Below, piece by piece: positions 63,691 through 64,000 of a stretch of 64,000 bases of DNA. Numbering within the stretch: position 1 is the stretch's first letter; every line of letters begins with the position of its first letter. The position numbers were made by a program, and so were the translations under genes. The notes under the pieces are model-generated. The model ran no database searches, was not told the DNA's origin, and saw nothing but the letters and a program-made list of their open reading frames with translations. Source of the stretch: Pithys albifrons albifrons (taxonomy: Eukaryota; Chordata; Aves; Passeriformes; Thamnophilidae); the NCBI RefSeq assembly GCF_047495875.1, contig NC_092466.1:10970561-11034560 (forward strand), read 5' to 3'.

Positions 63691-64000
63691 AGGTGGCAGC
63701 CTTGGGTTCTCAGGCGCTAATGATGCTGCGCCATGACCAGTTAAAATAAACCCACACCCTAATCCTAACACAAAAGAGAAGCCTAAACCTAACCCTAACG
63801 CTAACCCTAACCCTAACCCTAATTCTAAGCGTAACTCGAAGCGTGACCCTAACCCAGGAGTCGAGAGTGGAGAGAGGAGGGGGTGTGGCGGAACAGAGAG
63901 AACTAGGCCAGCCCTTTGTGGGCTGGCACCTTTCCTCTTTCGATTCCTTTTCCAAGAGGGATCTTGGTCCGCCTTCAATTCTTGGCTGAAAAATGGCAAT

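Larger units (their letters stand above)
42411..64000. repeat. Telomere-hexamer-bearing satellite array, 360-bp monomer
   Basis: Head-to-tail monomers are bounded here by the GCGCCA anchor. Sixty complete intervals are 360 bp (44), 337 bp (11), 348 bp (3), 342 bp (1) and 384 bp (1). The order within a monomer is: anchor and AT-rich link; CCCTAA TCCTAA; a short CACAAAAGAGAAG spacer; about 11 hexamers in register; GTCGAGAGTGGAGAGAGGAG; a hairpin; CTCTTTCGATTCCTTTTCC; GGTCCGCCTTCAATTCTTGG; a GTGCCAAG direct-repeat pair; and the AGCCTTGGG link. Monomers differ by a few percent, each has about 8-10 CpGs, and the array continues beyond the window. I cannot match it to a named satellite family from memory. 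Confidence 0.97.

Noticed and set aside
42287..63999. Many long minus-strand ORFs (250-848 codons) in the right third of the window as protein-coding genes
   Set aside because: They repeat with the satellite, start and stop where monomer indels shift the frame, overlap in several frames, and translate telomere hexamers as Leu-Gly or Arg-Val. No independent coding evidence exists.
42411..64000. CRISPR-like or bacterial repeat array
   Set aside because: The unit is 337-384 bp, continuous head-to-tail with no unique spacers, and is built on vertebrate-type telomere hexamers.

Overview
This window looks like vertebrate nuclear DNA, most likely from a bird. About 40.5 kb of AT-leaning single-copy sequence carries no recognisable SINEs or long LINE ORFs, only small microsatellites. 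It then runs into a satellite array built around CCCTAA/TTAGGG telomere-type hexamers. The species cannot be named from what is visible. There are no bacterial operons, phage genes, CRISPR arrays, rRNA genes or obvious tRNA genes.

Layout. (1) 1-40,534 is single-copy, intergenic- or intron-like sequence with scattered short tandem repeats, the largest being a (TA)n/(TG)n tract at 29,823-29,936. The only gene-like signal is a set of four short minus-strand exon candidates at 12,185-13,438. Their splice sites and reading phases agree with one another, but the product is not recognised. (2) 40,535-41,020 is a degenerate 10-bp minisatellite built on ACCAGTCCAA/ACCGGTCCAG units. (3) 41,021-42,410 holds the decayed edge copies of the satellite. 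The outermost copies lack the telomere-like block. (4) 42,411-64,000 is a homogenised head-to-tail satellite that continues past the window.

The satellite was measured from anchor to anchor using GCGCCA (first at 42,411, last at 63,728). It shows 60 complete intervals: 44 of 360 bp, 11 of 337 bp, 3 of 348 bp, 1 of 342 bp and 1 of 384 bp, which sum exactly to 21,317 bp. Each monomer contains about 11 CCCTAA-type hexamers in register, a purine-rich stretch, a perfect 8-bp-stem hairpin (GCCAGCCC-TTTGT-GGGCTGGC) and a unique-like remainder. Blocks of many monomers recur at fixed offsets (6,376, 7,078, 9,215 and 9,593 bp), so the array is a mosaic of higher-order duplications.

The long minus-strand reading frames in the array (up to 848 codons) follow from a monomer length divisible by three and from hexamers that read as Gly-Leu or Arg-Val dipeptides. 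They are not convincing genes. The array's position at a chromosome end, centromere or interstitial site cannot be decided from the window. The TTAGGG strand points toward the single-copy flank.
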